Positions 9,341 through 18,423 of a stretch of DNA of 38,661 nucleotides are shown piece after piece; the first letter of the stretch is position 1, and the number at the start of each line of letters is the position of its first letter. The notes below the pieces were generated by a model. That model was not told the DNA's origin. It saw only the letters and a program-made list of their open reading frames with translations, and did not search any database. This DNA is from an uncultured Clostridia bacterium. Lineage in GTDB: Bacteria > Bacillota > Clostridia > TANB77 > CAG-508. The position numbers and the translations under genes were made by a program. The stretch lies in the NCBI GenBank assembly GCA_934169775.1, contig CAKPOI010000010.1:1-38661 (forward strand), written 5' to 3'.

Positions 9341-10315
9341 TTAGTTTTGCTGATTGATTTGTTCTTCTGTGATTTGTGTGTATCTTATTAATTCTTCGCT
9401 GTTTAGATTTTCTTTATGCATGTCTATTGCTGTTATTTGATGATTGTCATATGTTGTGTAATAATATATTCCTTTGCTTGCATTACAGCATGAGGTATAT
9501 ATTGTTATTTCGTACTTTTGGTTTTCTAGTTCACAACATCCTCGTGGTTGTTCTACTGAATTTAATATATGAAAGAATTGGCTTACACTTTCTTTTTCGC
9601 TTTCTAATGATATTGAGTTCATTTTTACAAATGCTGCTCTGACAAATCTTGATTCTGATGTTAAATCTCCTGGTAATCCTATTGTACCCATTCCTCTGCT
9701 ATATTCTTTTAAGTCTAGTCCTTTGCTGAATGTGTTTTCTTGGCTTTTGGCTGATAAGCTTCTATATTTGCTTAGTGTAAACATTTGCTTGTCAAATGTT
9801 GGATTGTTTGTTAGGATTCCTACTGGATTTTCATATATTTTGATTCCTTCTTGTAGCGATTCTACTGTTATTGCTTCTTTGCTATCTGCTATTATCCAAT
9901 GCAATTGTGCTGCTGGTAATTGACTGCTAAATTGCGTGTCTGTGATATTCATGTTTTCTATTTGTTTTTTTGCTTCTTCTACTGTCGCACTTTGACTTAA
10001 TATCCATGGTATGAATTCATATTGTGCTATATTGGTTTTTCCTTGTTGGCTTTTGTTGTATTTTGCGTTTCCTACAAAGTTTAATCCTGCTATCCCTAAG
10101 CCTTTTTCGTTTATTGCGTCATAATATAATGGGTAGTTTTCTGATACATATGCCATTCCTATTATTGCATAATGACTTTTTATTGTCTTTTGTTCACTGA
10201 ATTTTATTTCGTAATTTCTTGGTGTTATTGTTATTTCGTCTCCATATGAGAATTCGTAGTCTAGTGTTCTTCCAAAATAAAAGTCTTTGGTTTTATATGT
10301 TGCTGCTGTACACAT
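9341..10315 (-). CDS. bsh: choloylglycine hydrolase family protein, likely bile salt hydrolase
   Basis: 324 residues, the usual family length, with ATG at 10315 behind AAGGAGG. The product is an N-terminal-nucleophile hydrolase: Met1 is removed and Cys2 attacks the amide bond of glycine- or taurine-conjugated bile acids, releasing free bile acid and the amino acid. The expected residues are present: Cys2, Arg16 and Asp19 in FGRTLDYE, Asn79 in GIAGLNF, Asn170 in ILTNNPTFD, and Arg223 in SESRFVRAAF. Asn79 sits where penicillin acylases of the same family usually have Tyr, which favours a bile salt substrate. There is no signal peptide, so it acts in the cytoplasm. Element copy B lies 57 bp upstream. 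Penicillin V or N-acyl amino acid amidase activity is the alternative. Confidence 0.85.
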   Translation of the reverse strand: MCTAATYKTKDFYFGRTLDYEFSYGDEITITPRNYEIKFSEQKTIKSHYAIIGMAYVSENYPLYYDAINEKGLGIAGLNFVGNAKYNKSQQGKTNIAQYEFIPWILSQSATVEEAKKQIENMNITDTQFSSQLPAAQLHWIIADSKEAITVESLQEGIKIYENPVGILTNNPTFDKQMFTLSKYRSLSAKSQENTFSKGLDLKEYSRGMGTIGLPGDLTSESRFVRAAFVKMNSISLESEKESVSQFFHILNSVEQPRGCCELENQKYEITIYTSCCNASKGIYYYTTYDNHQITAIDMHKENLNSEELIRYTQITEEQINQQN

Positions 10316-10371
10316 TTTTCCTCCTTTGTTTAGAATTTTATGTTTGCCTGCCTTTTTTGTTTTGTTTTTTA

Positions 10372-10519
10372 TAGAACAAAAGCGGACATTAATAACATTA
10401 GCACTTATTAGAACATTTTAAAGTCCGCGTCTTTGTTCGCGCGCGATATTTGATTTTCAAATTTTTGTGCATTGTTATTTATTATATTCTAGGAAGTTCA
10501 GAGAACTTTCTTAGAATAT
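10372..10519 (-). ncRNA. structured intergenic element, copy B of three
   Basis: 148 nt, close to copy C and more distant from copy A. On the minus strand the outer hairpin is TTCTAAGAAAGTTC, loop TCT, GAACTTCCTAGAA, with one bulge and one mismatch. The second is ATTTGA, loop AAA, TCAAAT. The third pairs GAACAAAG and GCGGAC with GTCCGC and TTTGTTC around about 30 nt. It sits between the stop of the His-rich gene (10567) and the bile-salt-hydrolase start (10315), so it could lie in the hydrolase leader or act as a 3' end for the gene before it. Confidence 0.65.
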
Positions 10520-10566
10520 AATAAAATTGGGCGCATTAGTATTATTAAAATATTTAGTGGCATTTT

Positions 10567-11052
10567 TTATTCTAATCTTTCTTCTAAGTCTTTTTTTATT
10601 GCTTCTTTTATTTCTTCTATTGTTGTGCTCCTTATTTTCTTTGCATATTCTTCTACTTCTTTGTCTTTTGGCATATTGCTGTGTGCTATTCCCCATTCTT
10701 TTAGTATTGGTAATATCTGATTTTCTAATTCTGGATAGTATTTGTATAGCGTGTCATATGCATTTAGTGGCTTGTCTTCTTTTGTGTATCTTGCACTTTC
10801 CCAGTCTAATGCCATTTCTTCATAGTCTGCTTTTGTTTTTTCTTTTTCGTTTTGGTGATGCTTTGACATCTCTCTGTGAATTTTTGATACTTCTTTTTTT
10901 TCGTATAATAAATACATGTATATTTTGTCTATGTCATGTTCTTTAATTTGTTTTATTTTTTCTTCTTTGTCTTTTTTTATGTATTTTTTTGCTAGATAGT
11001 TTACTATCTTTCTGTGCTTATATGTGTATTCTATATATTCTTGGTTTTTCAT
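10567..11052 (-). CDS. conserved His-rich helical protein (DUF5662-like)
   Basis: 161 residues, ATG at 11052 with AAGGAAAG upstream. It is mostly helical and charged, with a patterned set of histidines and acids: EHDIDKIYMYLL, VSKIHREMSKHH, and DWESARYTKEDKPLNAYDT. The HD plus HxxxSKHH arrangement resembles an HD-like metal site and the layout recalls DUF5662 proteins, but I assign that only tentatively. There is no signal peptide or membrane helix. Element copy B follows its stop codon by about 50 bp. Confidence 0.7.
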   Translation of the reverse strand: MKNQEYIEYTYKHRKIVNYLAKKYIKKDKEEKIKQIKEHDIDKIYMYLLYEKKEVSKIHREMSKHHQNEKEKTKADYEEMALDWESARYTKEDKPLNAYDTLYKYYPELENQILPILKEWGIAHSNMPKDKEVEEYAKKIRSTTIEEIKEAIKKDLEERLE

Positions 11053-11530
11053 TGCTTTTTCTTTCCTTTTTATTTTTTGTGATTTTGTATTGTGTATTTT
11101 GAGTTATTGTGCAGTCTTTTTTTATTGTGCTTTTTTTGTATTCTTTGCTTTGCGTTTTTGTGTTACTTTTTATTTTTTATGTTGTGCTTTTTTTCTTTTT
11201 TATTTATATCATATTTTTTCGTTTTTCTCAATATTTTTTTCGTTTTTTATGTTAATTTTTTGCTTTGCTATATTTATAATTCTATTTATAGTTAAACTCT
11301 TTTGAGCAAATAATGGTTTGCTTAATATAAAGTAATTACTATTTTCCTAATTTTTTTAAATATTTTTTGTATTATGTAAAACTATTTCATTTGTCATAAT
11401 TAAATTCTAACTGATGTGAATACATTATTGTACTTCTCTAATAGTGAAAGTAATGTCAAACTAGTGAAATATTTAATCTTATACTAATATTTTAGAGATT
11501 GTTGTACTGCCGTTACTCTAAATTTGTTTT
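11053..11530. other. non-coding AT-rich stretch
   Basis: Between the His-rich gene and the terminator of the TM2 gene I see no credible gene. The first 200 bp is T-rich on the plus strand (A-rich leader of the minus-strand gene). The rest is simple AT sequence with TATAAT-like words near 11270-11285 but no matching -35. Confidence 0.5.
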
Positions 11531-11557
11531 AAAAAAACACCTACATTTCTGTAAGTG
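11531..11557 (-). terminator. Rho-independent terminator of the TM2 gene
   Basis: The minus strand reads CACTTACA, loop GAAA, TGTAGGTG, then seven T. It lies 8 bp after the stop codon at 11565. Confidence 0.85.
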
Positions 11558-11564
11558 CTAATTA

Positions 11565-11921
11565 TTAAACATAATATAGATTTGATTTAAATAATAGTAC
11601 TATTATATCTATAAACCATCCTATTCCAAATAATCCTAATATAAATAAATATATTATTCCCATTCCAATTTTTCCTTCATAAAATTTGTGTCCGCATACA
11701 GTAACTATACATAATGCTAATGAAATCCATTTGTTTTTTGGCTTTCCAACAATATAATTATTTGTATTGCTGTTAGTATTTGTGTTATTAATTAATATGT
11801 TTTGATTTGCTGGGCTAATTTGTTCGACTTGTCTGCCACATTTTATACATATTACTGCATCTTGTGCTATTTTTTCACTACAAGATTTGCAGAACTTTGT
11901 TTTAGTTTCAGTTGTTTCCAT
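11565..11921 (-). CDS. zinc-ribbon and TM2-domain membrane protein
   Basis: 118 residues, ATG at 11921 behind AAAGGATG. Cys11, Cys14, Cys25 and Cys28 (FCKSC and ICIKC) form a zinc ribbon. After an Asn/Thr-rich linker, residues about 62-114 are two hydrophobic helices with the TM2 pattern: KNKWISLALCIV, a short GHKFYEGKIGMGIIYL turn, then GIGWFIDIIVLLF. TM2 proteins are small inner-membrane proteins of unknown biochemical role. The small gene at 11969-12202 lies just upstream on the same strand. Confidence 0.85.
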   Translation of the reverse strand: METTETKTKFCKSCSEKIAQDAVICIKCGRQVEQISPANQNILINNTNTNSNTNNYIVGKPKNKWISLALCIVTVCGHKFYEGKIGMGIIYLFILGLFGIGWFIDIIVLLFKSNLYYV

Positions 11922-11968
11922 AACAACTCATCCTTTTATTATATTTAAAAAGAGTATCTCACTTGCAT

Positions 11969-12202
11969 TTAGCTTTTATTGTCGATTTTTGTCAAATAGT
12001 GTAAATTATTTTTGCTTTCTAATTCTTTTATTGCATTTTGTATGTGAATATTATCTACTTTTTTTACTTCATCTATACTATTAAATTGTTCAAAATCCTG
12101 CATTATTTCAACTGCTTCAACTACATCTGGAAGTTCTTTTATATCTTTTTTATTATGAAATAATAAATTTATCATATAAAATCGTTGTATGATAACATAC
12201 AC
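11969..12202 (-). CDS. small hypothetical protein, possibly a remnant
   Basis: Up to 77 residues. The track of hydrophilic residues (KKDIKELPDVVEAVEIMQDF and NIHIQNAIKELESKNN) looks like real helical protein, not low-complexity shadow. No clear ribosome site precedes the first start at 12202 or the internal ATG at 12175, and the gene begins only 46 bp from the distal end of the CRISPR array. It may be the 3' part of a gene cut by array growth or rearrangement. Confidence 0.4.
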   Translation of the reverse strand: MYVIIQRFYMINLLFHNKKDIKELPDVVEAVEIMQDFEQFNSIDEVKKVDNIHIQNAIKELESKNNLHYLTKIDNKS

Positions 12203-12248
12203 AAATACTATTCTATTTCATTTCTCATCATTAATAGCTATACCTAAT

Positions 12249-15200
12249 CTTTACATTCTAATATATTTAAATTAATACTATTAGCTCCCCCTTTCGCCCT
12301 TATGTAATTTTGATATTTACATTCTAATATATTTAAATTAATACGTTCGTCAACTTTTCCAAGTTTCTAAGCAACAACTCTAATTTACATTCTAATATAT
12401 TTAAATTAATACACAAAGAAGAATATATATTTGATGAGAATGGAGATGATTTACATTCTAATATATTTAAATTAATACGAACGAAACATAACAGATGAAA
12501 TAAAAGCGATGCAATTTACATTCTAATATATTTAAATTAATACTCTATATCTTTGATTATTTACGATAATTTTACCGATATTTACATTCTAATATATTTA
12601 AATTAATACTTCCTCTCACATTCGGAATTCCTAAACTTTCACCGATTTACATTCTAATATATTTAAATTAATACTCTAATTTTTCATTTTGTTCGTCCAG
12701 TTTTTTATTCATTTACATTCTAATATATTTAAATTAATACAAAGAATTTTTTATAGTATGTATCTAAATAAGATACATTTACATTCTAATATATTTAAAT
12801 TAATACAGGAACATTAGAAGAAATAAACATAGATTATAAGACATTTACATTCTAATATATTTAAATTAATACTCAATTCCATATTTCTTGCATATCCAAT
12901 CAAATTTATTTACATTCTAATATATTTAAATTAATACGTATTAAACCTAACATCCACCCACCTTTTAATAAAAAATTTACATTCTAATATATTTAAATTA
13001 ATACTAATCTCATCTTCATAGTCTAATATGTCTTTAAGTTCATTTACATTCTAATATATTTAAATTAATACAATAGTGCAAATTATTGCTGTAGTGCAAG
13101 GTGTAATATTTACATTCTAATATATTTAAATTAATACTCTGTTATTTTTGCATCAATTAGTCTTCCTAAAACATTTACATTCTAATATATTTAAATTAAT
13201 ACCTGATAATTCTCTTATTTTATCGCAGTATTTATTTTTATTTACATTCTAATATATTTAAATTAATACATATTGTTAAATGTTTATTTAGAATATAATG
13301 AAACATTTACATTCTAATATATTTAAATTAATACGGTGTAGTATGCAAGATAAAGAGATAATTCAGAAGATTTACATTCTAATATATTTAAATTAATACA
13401 AGATGAACTTGACCGACTAGGACCAAAAAAAGAAATAATTTACATTCTAATATATTTAAATTAATACTTTCTAAGTTTACTTTATCTGATACAAACGGAG
13501 CATTTACATTCTAATATATTTAAATTAATACGTTGATGTTTTGTATAATTTTGCTAATTTTATCAAAATTTACATTCTAATATATTTAAATTAATACCGG
13601 TGTTCCATCAATGTCCGAAAATATAGAAGATGAATTTACATTCTAATATATTTAAATTAATACTGTACTAAGCTTAAGTCTACATTTACATTGCCGAAAT
13701 TTACATTCTAATATATTTAAATTAATACTAGGAACTTGTAAATATAAACAATATAACATTGGAATTTACATTCTAATATATTTAAATTAATACTTGCTCC
13801 ACTATCTGAGCCAGAGTCCCCTGACCCTGATTTACATTCTAATATATTTAAATTAATACCAATTCCGGCTGTTATAATATCAAAAGAGTGGTTTAATTTA
13901 CATTCTAATATATTTAAATTAATACCTGAATTTAAAAATTAATTACATAAAATTTTATATATTTACATTCTAATATATTTAAATTAATACCAAACGAAGA
14001 TATTTATTATGCAATAGATAAGGCTTTATTTACATTCTAATATATTTAAATTAATACTAGAATACCCTTTTCCATATTTTTCTGTTTCTTTGAGATTTAC
14101 ATTCTAATATATTTAAATTAATACTTATTGCTCTTTCCATCTTTTCCACCTCCTTGATACATTTACATTCTAATATATTTAAATTAATACTGAACTAATG
14201 CTATTAGTTAACTCGGCTGGAAAACCATTTACATTCTAATATATTTAAATTAATACACCACTTTCCAATGTTTCTTTAGTTGTTGTAAAACTATTTACAT
14301 TCTAATATATTTAAATTAATACGTTTTACAAAATTTGACTTAGGATTAATAACAGAAAAATTTACATTCTAATATATTTAAATTAATACTATGAATATGC
14401 TTCTGCAATAATAGATGGATACGAATTTACATTCTAATATATTTAAATTAATACAAAATGGGCTCTTTATTCTCAACTGAATGTTAGAATTTACATTCTA
14501 ATATATTTAAATTAATACTTAAATATTAAAGAAATACATACAGACAATATAAAATTTACATTCTAATATATTTAAATTAATACCCAATCGTTCAGTCAAA
14601 CAAAATATTATACCAAGATTTACATTCTAATATATTTAAATTAATACTGCGATTTGCTCCCACTGTGAATCACCTGATGAAAAATTTACATTCTAATATA
14701 TTTAAATTAATACGAAGGGAGTGATGAACCAGTGAGAAGATATAAAAAATTTACATTCTAATATATTTAAATTAATACGATGTATCCCAGAAAATGAAGT
14801 TGCATTTCATTCATTTACATTCTAATATATTTAAATTAATACCATATTGTCTGCATAAAATGTAGTTGTGTCACCCTCATTTACATTCTAATATATTTAA
14901 ATTAATACAACAAAAACAATTTTTTTATAATTATGTAATAGAGAATTTACATTCTAATATATTTAAATTAATACAAAAATTGAACTTATGGAAGATGTAA
15001 CAGATAGTATATTTACATTCTAATATATTTAAATTAATACTTTGAAAATTCGGTCGCTTTTGTAACAGAAGCTATATTTACATTCTAATATATTTAAATT
15101 AATACAAATGGTGACATTACAATTAACACAAATATACAGACATTTACATTCTAATATATTTAAATTAATACCCATAATATTTGAAAATGGAATTTCAAAA

Positions 15201-16221
15201 TCTACCGTATTTACATTCTAATATATTTAAATTAATACTATGCGATGGATTTGGAAAATTTGACACAGAACGTTATTTACATTCTAATATATTTAAATTA
15301 ATACGATAATAAATTAATTGCAAATATAGTCGGAACTCTATTTACATTCTAATATATTTAAATTAATACAATCAATCCTTTATTTTTTAACTTATTGATT
15401 AAAAATTTACATTCTAATATATTTAAATTAATACTTGAATTCACGTCGAACGTGACCGTGTCGACGTGAATTTACATTCTAATATATTTAAATTAATACA
15501 CATTGTATTTATTTTCTTAACAGCTTCTAATCGATTTACATTCTAATATATTTAAATTAATACGTAAAAAATGATTTGTATAAATTTTCACCATACCCAG
15601 AATTTACATTCTAATATATTTAAATTAATACAAATAACAACTTGTACCGACACCGTATTCAAAATAATTTACATTCTAATATATTTAAATTAATACCTTT
15701 TAAAGTTGTTTGTATTGTTTCAACATATCCAAGATTTACATTCTAATATATTTAAATTAATACAAAAACATAAATAGTTAAAAATGGAGGAATAAAAAAT
15801 TTACATTCTAATATATTTAAATTAATACACCAATTTGTAAACGCATCTCCAGCCCAACTACAAGTATTTACATTCTAATATATTTAAATTAATACCAACT
15901 ATCTATTGTATAATATATTTGTGTTGTTCCGATTTACATTCTAATATATTTAAATTAATACTAAATTCTTTTAAATCGTGATTAATAATTTGCTCATTTA
16001 CATTCTAATATATTTAAATTAATACATAATTGTACGGATAACAAAAGCATTTGTTGTTTTTATTTACATTCTAATATATTTAAATTAATACATACCATAC
16101 CCATCGACATGGCTAAAACAAAAAAGAATTTACATTCTAATATATTTAAATTAATACAAAATGGATTTTCTATCCTTAGTTGAATACTAGCATTTACATT
16201 CTAATATATTTAAATTAATAC
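12249..16221 (-). CRISPR. type I-B CRISPR array, 61 repeats and 60 spacers
   Basis: The 30-bp repeat, read on the minus strand, begins GTATTAATTT and ends AGAATGTAAAT, the typical 3' end of type I-B repeats and the source of an 8-nt crRNA handle. I counted 61 copies; spacers are 34-38 bp. Repeats appear identical except the last one (12249-12278), whose final base is changed (GTAAAG on the minus strand). A decayed last repeat plus cas2 on the other side place the leader at the right end, so the spacers nearest 16221 are the newest. Several spacers include recognisable coding starts. Notable spacers are at 14455-14488 and 16158-16191 (related pair) and 15435-15469 (palindrome). Confidence 0.98.
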
Positions 16222-16403
16222 AGGTGCTTATAAAAAGCTTGAAAAATAAATATGTTTAACTTAAAATTCTGTCTATCTGCTAGTATATAATACCAAAAAT
16301 ATTATAAATTTTCTACAGTATTTTAAAAGAATTAATATTGAGCTAATTTTAAATCTGTCTTATGGCTACTATTTGGGCATTATTGTTGGTCGACAGATTT
16401 TTA
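16222..16403 (-). promoter_or_regulatory. CRISPR leader
   Basis: AT-rich region between the cas2 stop and the first repeat, in the expected place for the array promoter and the Cas1-Cas2 integration signals. It contains a 9-bp inverted repeat, AAATCTGTC (16351-16359) with GACAGATTT (16392-16400), around a 32-bp loop, and TATAAT/TATACT words nearer the array. The hairpin could help end cas transcription, though no T-run follows. Confidence 0.75.
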
Positions 16404-16688
16404 TTATAAAAAGTTATCTGTTTTGTCATCTTCAATCATGCCAAAAAACTCCTTTTCCATCCAACGTTTATTTCTGCTTTTAAACAAAATAACACTGTCT
16501 TTTTCTTTTCTAATATATTGGTCAAGTTCAGATTTTAGTTTAATGGCTTGGGAATCTAGTAATTCTCCTTCAAAGACAGAATTTTGAATATGTACTAAAT
16601 ACTTCTTACAAGTTTTAAAAACTTTCCTTAATACTTTTGGACCTTCTTTGTCTTCTAAATTTATATCATAAACTAAAATAACATACAT
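16404..16688 (-). CDS. cas2: CRISPR-associated endonuclease Cas2
   Basis: 94 residues from the ATG at 16688, which follows the cas1 stop by one base and has GGTGG upstream; an earlier in-frame start at 16730 lies inside cas1 and is unlikely. The N-terminus MYVILVYDIN carries the conserved Asp of the ferredoxin-like fold, followed by LRKVFKTCKKYL and HIQNSVFEGEL, as in type I-B Cas2. Cas2 dimers bridge two Cas1 dimers to form the spacer-integration complex. Confidence 0.96.
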   Translation of the reverse strand: MYVILVYDINLEDKEGPKVLRKVFKTCKKYLVHIQNSVFEGELLDSQAIKLKSELDQYIRKEKDSVILFKSRNKRWMEKEFFGMIEDDKTDNFL

Positions 16689-16689
16689 A

Positions 16690-17682
16690 TTACCACCACA
16701 TTTTAAACCCTTCATATTCTTCATCTTCAAGTAAATGTTTGATTAGTTTGTATATTTCTAATCTTATTAAATACTCATAGCTTACTTCTCTGTCTAATTT
16801 TTTATGCTTGACTTTGGTTTGTAATCTTGTGTCTATTTCTCTTGTTATTTCTTTTCTTGCTTTATCTTTTATGTATGTAAAATTAAGTTCTTCTTCAAAG
16901 TCTTTTTCAGTTATTTGCCTTTTATTTAGCATAGAAAAAATTAATCTATCTGCAATGATTGGCTTGAAAATTTCAGCAATGTCTAAACATAATGAAAATC
17001 TTCTTTCTGATGGTTCATGTAAATAACTTATTGTTGGATTTAACTGCGTTTTATAGATTTCACTTAGGACTCTTGTGTATATAATTGTATTGACATATGA
17101 AATTAGTGAGTTTATTGCATTGTCTGGAGGATTTTTTACTCTTTTTTCAAATGCTATATTTTGATTTATTATAATGTTCCATGTATTGTAATAGACTTTT
17201 CTAATATTTCCTTCTATTCCCATTAATTCTTGTACATCTTTACATGTTCTTATTTGTTTTCTTAGATAATCTATTTCATTCATATAGCCTTTTAATTCTT
17301 TTCCTCTATTGTTATAATAGGTTAGATTTCTATAAATGTTGTATGATGCGGCTTCTATAAAGGCTTTTGCAATATTTAATCTTTTTGTTTTATCATTATA
17401 ATTCTCAACTTGTTTTATTAATAGTTTTCCTGATACAAGACTTTCTTTTGGATAATATGTTCCTGTGTAAAATCCATAATAATTGAAAAAGTGCACATTT
17501 ACACCAAACTGTGATAAAAAGTTTAGTAAATTTGTATTGAAATCGAGTTCTGTCATAATATATATGTCATCTACTCGCTCTATCGGTATACTTTTCTTAG
17601 TGTTGTCTTTATATACTATTTCCAATGTATTGTCTTTTCTTTGGAGTCTACCACTTTTGTATAAATAATATGATTGTTTCAT
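16690..17682 (-). CDS. cas1: CRISPR-associated integrase Cas1
   Basis: 330 residues from ATG 17682 (MKQSYYLYKSG), chosen because GGAAGGA lies 10 nt upstream; the start at 17721 has no ribosome site. Cas1 cuts and joins new spacers at the leader end of the array. The metal-site residues are visible: Glu157 in GIEG, His222 in YLHEPSERRF and the acidic DIAE motif at 234-237. The C-terminal Lys/Arg-rich tail (TKVKHKKLDREVSYEY) is typical. A 147-bp gap with two odd repeats separates it from cas4. Confidence 0.97.
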   Translation of the reverse strand: MKQSYYLYKSGRLQRKDNTLEIVYKDNTKKSIPIERVDDIYIMTELDFNTNLLNFLSQFGVNVHFFNYYGFYTGTYYPKESLVSGKLLIKQVENYNDKTKRLNIAKAFIEAASYNIYRNLTYYNNRGKELKGYMNEIDYLRKQIRTCKDVQELMGIEGNIRKVYYNTWNIIINQNIAFEKRVKNPPDNAINSLISYVNTIIYTRVLSEIYKTQLNPTISYLHEPSERRFSLCLDIAEIFKPIIADRLIFSMLNKRQITEKDFEEELNFTYIKDKARKEITREIDTRLQTKVKHKKLDREVSYEYLIRLEIYKLIKHLLEDEEYEGFKMWW

Positions 17683-17737
17683 TTTTTGTAATTCCTTCCA
17701 ATTTATTTTTATACTTAGCATAAGTTATTAAAGTGAT

Positions 17738-17825
17738 GTTTTTTGACTCCGTCCCCAAAAGCATCAGTCTCTTCTTTTTTATTTTAGTTTTTTTGAGTCC
17801 GGCCCCAAAAACACCAAAAGCATCA
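17738..17825 (-). repeat. two diverged direct repeats in the cas4-cas1 gap
   Basis: Copy a (17738-17766) and copy b (17788-17825) share GTTTTTTGA(C/G)TCC, then G(T/G)CCCCAAAA and CAAAAGCATCA on the plus strand; copy b has about 9 extra bases. They are much more GC-rich than their surroundings. On the minus strand copy a can fold as GATG-TTTTG / CAAAA-CATC. A 64-residue open frame across the gap (17648-17842) has no ribosome site and is not accepted as a gene. Confidence 0.7.
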
Positions 17826-17829
17826 CAAT

Positions 17830-18318
17830 TTATACATAACATAAATCATAGTAAGAGCATTTTTTGCATATCTTTGAATTGATTATTTTAGGAGGCTTGT
17901 CCTGTTTTACAATACTTTCTATGTTTTTTATAACGTTTTTTAATACTTCTCTATCTTCGTCTTCTAAATTTATCTTTTTCGTTTCTCTTAGTAATGGAAA
18001 GTCGATTTCTGCTTTGATATTTTTTATTCCTTTTTGCTCTAAATAATATATATAATACTTTATTTGCCATATTCCCGCTTCTTCAATTGCTTTTGTTTTC
18101 TTCACTTCATGTAATACTGCTCCATTATTTATAAAGTCTATATTTATGGTATTGTCTATCATGATGCCTTTCTTTTCTCTTTTGTATGTTGTTTCATCTA
18201 TTATTTTTCCAATTTGTACAAGTTCGCTGTTTTGTTCCATATTTATCTGATTTGCAAAATACCATAGTCTTCGTTCACATATAAAATAATAGTAAACCAT
18301 TATTCCTGTAATATTCAT
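17830..18318 (-). CDS. cas4: CRISPR-associated exonuclease Cas4
   Basis: 162 residues, ATG 18318 behind TAGGAGG. Cas4 is a RecB-like, iron-sulphur nuclease that trims prespacers and helps select the PAM. The expected cysteines are present: one in YFICERRLW near the N-terminus and three in KICKKCSYYDLC at the C-terminus. The nuclease core shows HEVKKTKAIEEA (the E-x-K motif) and WQIKYYIYYLE. The segment before its ribosome site is a copy of the end of cas3 (see 18331-18423). Confidence 0.95.
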   Translation of the reverse strand: MNITGIMVYYYFICERRLWYFANQINMEQNSELVQIGKIIDETTYKREKKGIMIDNTINIDFINNGAVLHEVKKTKAIEEAGIWQIKYYIYYLEQKGIKNIKAEIDFPLLRETKKINLEDEDREVLKNVIKNIESIVKQDKPPKIINSKICKKCSYYDLCYV

Positions 18319-18330
18319 TTTTTCCTCCTA

Positions 18331-18423
18331 TTACAATTCTCGCGAATCTATTGAATAACTTAAGTTTGGTTCCTTTCTTGCTTAGTCTAAAGGTTTACAA
18401 TTCTCGCGAATCTATTGAATAAC
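18331..18423 (-). repeat. 29-bp perfect direct repeat flanking 35 bp at the cas3-cas4 junction
   Basis: The 29 bp at 18395-18423, which encode the last codons and stop of cas3, are repeated exactly at 18331-18359, directly against the cas4 ribosome site. The 35 bp between (18360-18394) are unrelated. The geometry matches the nearby array (30-bp repeats, 34-38-bp spacers). On the minus strand the 29-mer begins GTTATT and ends AGAATTGTAA, close to the CRISPR repeat's GTATTA start and AGAATGTAAAT end; 14 positions match with no gaps, including AGAAT at the same offset. Confidence 0.95.

Noticed and set aside
10511..10696. 61-residue Arg/Lys-rich open frame on the minus strand
   Set aside because: It overlaps the His-rich gene in another frame and runs into element copy B; no ribosome site.
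12203..12248. CRISPR leader at the left end of the array
   Set aside because: The decayed repeat is at this end, the repeat orientation reads away from cas2, and cas2 lies at the other end, so this is the trailer.
13664..13698. Extra repeat inside a spacer (contains ATTTACATTG)
   Set aside because: Only the first nine bases match the repeat; the spacing of true repeats is undisturbed, so it is chance.
17648..17842. Possible small gene between cas4 and cas1
   Set aside because: No ribosome site, overlaps both neighbours, and is made mostly of the two GC-rich direct repeats.
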